Assembly (NCBI GenBank): GCA_031292485.1
Contig: JARLHA010000078.1
Location: 23,611 to 87,610, forward strand
Reading direction: 5' to 3'
From: Mucilaginibacter sp.
GTDB lineage: Bacteria > Bacteroidota > Bacteroidia > Sphingobacteriales > Sphingobacteriaceae
Length of the DNA: 64,000 nt
Positions 60,476 to 64,000 of this stretch are shown here, one piece after another. The notes beneath the pieces were generated by a model. The model had not been told where the DNA came from. It saw only the letters and a program-made list of their open reading frames with translations, and did no database searches. Made by a program: the position numbers and the translations under genes. Each line of letters starts with the position of its first letter. The first letter of the stretch is position 1.

Positions 60476-60882
60476 TTACTTTATAAAATGAATTTTTAAG
60501 GTTGTGTGATGTTCAATACGTTTGAAGTCCTTGTAATTGCAGGTAAATAAATCCGTGCAATGTTGTTCGGCAATGGCTGGATGCAGGCAATCGTTAAAAT
60601 CCTTAAAGCCGATGATTTTTGCTAATTCCAATGCCCTGGAAAATTCGGGTAAGCCATATGCAACAGGGTCTGCAGACATCAATGAAGTTAATTTGGATGA
60701 AATAAACGAAGGCTGCTGGCCAAGCTTTGCTAATACAAAACCTAATTCTTGAATACTTAGCCAGGAAATTAAAAATTTATTTTGGGTGGCATATCTTCAA
60801 TTAAATCATTTGCTTTTAGGTGCAGATTTAAATTCTGATTTATGATCGAGTGGATCAACACATCTGTATCGACATAGTACAT
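60476..60882 (-). pseudogene. PIN-domain (VapC-like) toxin broken by a one-base frameshift
   Basis: From ATG 60882 the frame reads MYYVDTDVLIHSIINQN (PIN motif with two Asp) to a stop at about 60772. The remaining two thirds lie in another frame: FLISWLSIQELGFVLAKLGQ (conserved Glu), GFKDFNDCLHPAIAEQH (Asp) and LFTCNYKDFKRI (Asp). Adding one base in the A5 tract at 60771-60775 (plus strand) joins both into a 135-residue PIN protein. All four acidic positions are present, so the break is recent. A sequencing error in the homopolymer is possible. Confidence 0.85.
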
Positions 60883-60890
60883 ATTGGTGG

Positions 60891-61136
60891 TCAGGCAGGA
60901 TTATGTGCTTCATCAATTAATCCCCGAATGTCAAGATCAGATGGAACCAGGGGTGCTTTTTGACGATTTTCTCTGATCATTTCGAGAAGGCCATTTTTTA
61001 TTTTAGGCGTTTCGACTATTTCGGGATCTACAGCTTTTACGGTAATTTCCACTTCCTGACCGGCAAACATCATTTTTATGGATTTAAGAAATTTCATACT
61101 AATTTCCTGACCTTTTAACCGATATGTTTTTTCCAT
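60891..61136 (-). CDS. Antitoxin partner of the broken PIN toxin
   Basis: 81 residues from ATG 61136 (a TTG at 61145 is less likely). N-terminal KTYRLKGQEISMKFLKSI and C-terminal LVPSDLDIRGLIDEAHNPA, the latter being a typical toxin-wrapping tail. Its stop is 8 bp before the PIN start on the same strand. It stays open although the toxin is frameshifted. Confidence 0.75.
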   Translation of the reverse strand: MEKTYRLKGQEISMKFLKSIKMMFAGQEVEITVKAVDPEIVETPKIKNGLLEMIRENRQKAPLVPSDLDIRGLIDEAHNPA

Positions 61137-61276
61137 AATTATCAAATATAATTAATTTTATTTTTAAGACGTAAATGAATCATCAAAGAGACTTTGTCCT
61201 TAAAAAGTATTCTGCTACATTATAAACAGTACGGCAATAAAAATGTTATACTTTTATTAAACATAACTCTTTCAAA

Positions 61277-61807
61277 ATGAAAAATTTAACTTTTCTGGCA
61301 ATAGGGATGATCTTATTCATGTTTGCCCAGGCATGCCAGAATAATCCCGGCAAAAATTATAATAAGGAGCCGCAGGTTGATTCAGTGGGCCAGAAATTCA
61401 TAAAAACCGCTATTGAGGGAGGGCTGACTGAAATTAAGGCCTCCGGCCTTGCCATTACCAATTCCAACAACCATCAGGTGATCGGTTTCGCAAAAATGAT
61501 GATAAACGACCACACCAATGCCGACAGTGCGCTGAAAAAGATGGAAACCAGTAAAATGGTTGATAGTCTCGATACCATTAGCGCCAGCCACCGGCAAATG
61601 ATTACTATACTATCCAAAAAAAACGGGGCAGCCTTTGATAAGGCTTATTTAACAATGATGGTTGCCGATCACCAGGCAGCATTAGACTTATTTAAAAATG
61701 CTTATAAAAGTACGGATGCCGATGTTGATAAGTTTGCTGCCGCGACATTACCAACTATTAAAATGCACCTCGATTCTGCAAAGGCGGTTTTGGCAACGCT
61801 TAAATAA
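61277..61807 (+). CDS. DUF4142 lipoprotein
   Basis: 176 residues. A signal peptide with lipobox FMFAQAC (Cys about 20) is followed by the DUF4142 ferritin-like helical region: KFIKTAIEGGLTEIKASGLA, VIGFAKMMINDHTNADSALK and MMVADHQAALDLFKNAYK. Predicted outer- or inner-membrane lipoprotein facing the periplasm. Function unknown. Confidence 0.9.
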   Translation: MKNLTFLAIGMILFMFAQACQNNPGKNYNKEPQVDSVGQKFIKTAIEGGLTEIKASGLAITNSNNHQVIGFAKMMINDHTNADSALKKMETSKMVDSLDTISASHRQMITILSKKNGAAFDKAYLTMMVADHQAALDLFKNAYKSTDADVDKFAAATLPTIKMHLDSAKAVLATLK

Positions 61808-61891
61808 GCTTTGTTTACCTGTCAACATCCCTGCAATGTTTCCGATTAAGGCTGTATATTTGGACGAATATAAAGCCGGATAAATATCTTA

Positions 61892-62515
61892 ATGAAAAAA
61901 AATCTTTTTATTGCCTTTGAAGGCATCGACGGGAGCGGAAAAAGCACCCAGGTAAAATTGCTGAAAGAAAAACTCGAACAAGCCGGATTAAAAGTTTATA
62001 CCACCTGCGAACCTACGGAAAGCCCTATAGGCAAAATAATAAGGGATATCTTCACTCATAAAATGGAGGCGGATCACCGGGTAATCGCCGGGCTTTTTGT
62101 TGCCGACAGGCTCGACCATCTCCTTAATAAAACAAACGGGATCATCAAAATGCTGGAAGAAGGCTATACCGTGATTACCGACAGGTATTATTTTTCATCA
62201 TACGCCTATCAAAGCACCCACATGGATCTTAACTGGGTTATCCAGGCCAATTCGCTAAGTGCGGGCTTGTTAAGGCCGGATGTTAATATTTTTATTGACA
62301 TTACTCCAGAACAAAGTATGGAGCGTTTAAAAAAGGGGAGGACTTCAATTGAACTTTACGAAACACTTGAAAACCTTCAAAACGTACGCAACAAATATTT
62401 TGAAGTAATGGAGTTGCTGCAATCAGAAGAAAGAATTTTTAAGACAAATGGAAACAGGGATGCCGACACTATTTCAAACGAAATATGGAGTAACCTGGCC
62501 TTGCAATTTCAATAA
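61892..62515 (+). CDS. tmk: Thymidylate kinase
   Basis: 207 residues. P-loop FIAFEGIDGSGKSTQVKLLK, the substrate motif VITDRYYFSSYAYQ and the DVNIFIDITPEQSMERLKKG lid region are typical. It phosphorylates dTMP to dTDP. Confidence 0.96.
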   Translation: MKKNLFIAFEGIDGSGKSTQVKLLKEKLEQAGLKVYTTCEPTESPIGKIIRDIFTHKMEADHRVIAGLFVADRLDHLLNKTNGIIKMLEEGYTVITDRYYFSSYAYQSTHMDLNWVIQANSLSAGLLRPDVNIFIDITPEQSMERLKKGRTSIELYETLENLQNVRNKYFEVMELLQSEERIFKTNGNRDADTISNEIWSNLALQFQ

Positions 62516-62518
62516 GAA

Positions 62519-62635
62519 TTATCTGATACCGCGGCGATTGTTAGCGTAAACTTTAACAGGTATTAATTTTTTATCGCGCGGAGTAAATATATCTTTCAGG
62601 TTTTTTATGATTTCGGCAAACAATTTCACGTTCAT
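62519..62635 (-). CDS. Possible 38-residue basic miniprotein
   Basis: Minus-strand frame MNVKLFAEIIKNLKDIFTPR, then DKKLIPVKVYANNRRGIR and stop. It is very basic with an amphipathic N-terminal helix. It ends 4 bp after the tmk stop, convergent. Codon use looks coding, but there is no other support. Confidence 0.45.
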   Translation of the reverse strand: MNVKLFAEIIKNLKDIFTPRDKKLIPVKVYANNRRGIR

Positions 62636-62937
62636 AATGGTAGATTTTAATGGTTATTTATCAAATATCTTTGAATCGTTATTAAATTCTTCATCAAAAA
62701 TTATAAATATTTATCGCATTTCCAAATTTCTTTACATTTTACCCTTATAAATGTGATATGAATTACATTTTTTCAATGATTATCATAAAATGATTGAAAA
62801 CCTGATAAAACATTAAATCTTTTAGAGCAATAATTACCAACCACCAGGCAACTTTAATGGCATTGTGAATTTATTAGCAATTGGGTTTTAATTATTTATT
62901 CAAAATTATACTAAAATTAGGGGGGTGATTTATTCGC
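62636..62937. other. AT-rich gap without recognisable features
   Basis: About 300 bp between the miniprotein start and a short plus-strand frame. Probably promoter space for the minus-strand miniprotein; no hairpin or gene seen. Confidence 0.4.
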
Positions 62938-63087
62938 ATGGTAATATTTTTTAACGTAAGTGGCGAAGGGGGGATCTTAGGATGTATTGAATTCCCGCAT
63001 TTGATAAAGCCGGAAGATTGTTCGGTGCCGCTTTTCGATACAACTATACTGCATGCAAATGCAGCCGTAAAATTTGCGCTGGGTTAA
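62938..63087 (+). CDS. Possible 49-residue protein
   Basis: Frame MVIFFNVSGEGGILGCIEFP to FALG-stop. GC content and codon choice are higher than in the flanks, but there is no recognisable family. It may be a decayed fragment. Low confidence. Confidence 0.25.
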   Translation: MVIFFNVSGEGGILGCIEFPHLIKPEDCSVPLFDTTILHANAAVKFALG

Positions 63088-63172
63088 TTTGGTCTGAACT
63101 GGAATTTATGGAATTTAAGAGTTTTAAGAAATAACATGATACTATTTCCGACAGGTAATTCTTAAATTCTAT

Positions 63173-63190
63173 AAATTCTGATTCAGACAG
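63173..63190 (-). repeat. Dispersed repeat CTGTCTGAATCAGAATTT (inverted copy)
   Basis: Exact reverse complement of 45839-45856, starting directly after the DUF4268 stop codon. The flanking 63095-63172 region has further GAATTT/AAATTC units of the same family. Confidence 0.75.
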
Positions 63191-63652
63191 CTACCTCAAC
63201 CCATCAAACCCATCCTTTACCAAACTCCAAAACTCATCCAGCGCAATGATACGGGGTTTAAAAAAGGTGATCAGCTCGGGCCAGTCGTTTTTGTTGAAAA
63301 TGCTTGCGCCTGCTATTTGCTGGTAAATCCGGCTGGTTGTTTTGCCACTGTCATCCTTGTGGTGCAACTCCCATTGCCATTCTTCGCCTGTAGTAGTGTG
63401 CAGGATGTTTTTAAACTCCAAAAACTGTTCAAAAAATAATTCCTGTATACCGGCGTCGGGATGGGCAAGCTCAATACTGATGGTTGCGGTTTTTTTGTCC
63501 GCTTCCATTTTAAAGTAAACGTGTTTGAGCCCCGTTTTATAATTTATCCAGTTGACTCTTAGTCCTTCGGCGGATAATTGCGGCGAGATATACTGCCCGA
63601 AGGCTGTCCAGAATGCCTGGCGGAGTTGCGATGCTTCTTCTTTGCTATACAA
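63191..63652 (-). CDS. DUF4268-family protein
   Basis: 153 residues. RQAFWTAFGQYISPQLSAEG, VNWINYKTGLKHVYFKMEAD, SIELAHPDAGIQELFFEQF and the C-terminal IIALDEFWSLVKDGFDGLR match the DUF4268 family (PD-(D/E)xK-related in some reports). Function unknown. The stop abuts a dispersed repeat. Confidence 0.85.
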   Translation of the reverse strand: MYSKEEASQLRQAFWTAFGQYISPQLSAEGLRVNWINYKTGLKHVYFKMEADKKTATISIELAHPDAGIQELFFEQFLEFKNILHTTTGEEWQWELHHKDDSGKTTSRIYQQIAGASIFNKNDWPELITFFKPRIIALDEFWSLVKDGFDGLR

Positions 63653-63755
63653 GCCCGAAAATTAAAAATAAATATTTCAAACCGGGGAATGCTGGCCGGA
63701 AAATAATTGATTCTATAATGATTTGTATGGATCAAAGAACTAATTATGAAGATTT

Positions 63756-63860
63756 TTTAACACAGAAAACAGAGAAGTCGCGGAGGTCACAAAGAGTTTT
63801 TTAGTTTTATTTAAATAGCTAAAGCAGATCACTTTGAAAGTAAAAACTTAGCGTTCTCCG
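63756..63860. repeat. AACACAGA / CTTAGCGTTCTCCG dispersed repeat, split by an intron
   Basis: AACACAGAAAACAGAGAAGT begins one arm; AAAAACTTAGCGTTCTCCG (63842-63860) resembles the inverted arm of the same family as 40256-40375. The group II intron-like sequence begins at the next base. Confidence 0.55.
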
Positions 63861-64000
63861 GTGCGCCACGAGGCGTGCGTGTATATATAAATTAAATACC
63901 TAATGGATGAAAGAGCCATACAACCCAATTAGCCGTTCAGGTTGAAGGAAGCGCGGCACATCAAGAGGAAACAAAGGATGTGAAGCCCGCGCAGACGGTA
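63861..64000 (+). mobile_element. 5' part of a probable group II intron, cut by the window end
   Basis: Starts with GTGCGCC, fitting the group II 5' consensus GUGYG. Domain-I-like features follow: CGCC-ACGA-GGCG near the start; AACCCAATTAGCCGTTCAGGTT with AACC/GGTT pairing; and a strong helix GCGCGG-CACATC...GATGTG...CCGCGC (about 63951-63994) with GAGGAAAC in the loop. The reverse-transcriptase frame, if any, lies beyond 64000. The intron interrupts a dispersed repeat, not a gene. Confidence 0.6.

Noticed and set aside
1..64000. CRISPR array
   Set aside because: No array of regularly spaced identical repeats was seen; the repeats present are palindromic dispersed units or one 8-bp tandem.

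Overview
The window reads as chromosome of a Bacteroidota bacterium, most likely a Sphingobacteriaceae member close to Mucilaginibacter or Pedobacter. The grounds are family content (bifunctional RhaE-RhaW, a Bacteroidota-type integrase, DUF3822 beside rsmD, an M16 peptidase pair), TAnnTTTG promoter -7 boxes, weak Shine-Dalgarno signals and many small dispersed palindromes. The genus is inferred from gene content only.

Region 1 (1-12.5 kb, minus strand) is an L-rhamnose operon: rhaT, rhaEW, rhaM, rhaI, a kinase, then lutA-lutB-lutC. Rhamnose is imported, epimerised, isomerised, phosphorylated and cleaved to DHAP plus L-lactaldehyde. The lactaldehyde is oxidised to L-lactate by the second domain of the aldolase, and LutABC oxidises that to pyruvate. 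A GntR regulator and an exported YhcH-family protein lie upstream. lutC runs off the left edge.

Region 2 (12,699-27,317) is an integrative mobilizable element of about 14.6 kb inserted in the 3' end of a tRNA-Lys(CTT) gene. It has 48-bp direct repeats, paired integrase arm-type sites at both ends, an integrase at one end, and a relaxase/MobC/membrane-protein module with an oriT-like hairpin region. There is no type IV secretion system. Its cargo is AT-rich: a SHOCT membrane protein, a small nuclease-like protein, an exported protein, an AlbA/Schlafen-type protein and one insertion sequence. Three diverged copies of one noncoding repeat separate the cargo modules. The element brought its own tRNA 3' end and its own terminator.

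Region 3 (27-64 kb) is core chromosome: an asymmetric ABC-F protein, pyrE, coaD, nudK, rsmD, guaB, ppc, tmk, an M16 protease pair, a PhoH-PIN protein, a ROK kinase with its sugar transporter, a FUSC transporter and a RecD-like helicase. Within it (31.8-37.1 kb) is a complete set resembling the mycobacterial decaprenylphosphoryl-arabinose pathway: UbiA-type phosphoribosyltransferase, HAD phosphatase, DprE1 and DprE2, next to a GT-C-like membrane protein. Two toxin-antitoxin loci have intact antitoxins but broken toxins. A strongly promoted, terminated, GNRA-loop-rich noncoding RNA of unknown class sits at about 52.1-52.44 kb. The window ends inside what looks like the 5' part of a group II intron inserted in a dispersed repeat.

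Dispersed palindromic repeats sit at most convergent gene ends, and several supply the stop codon of the adjacent gene.
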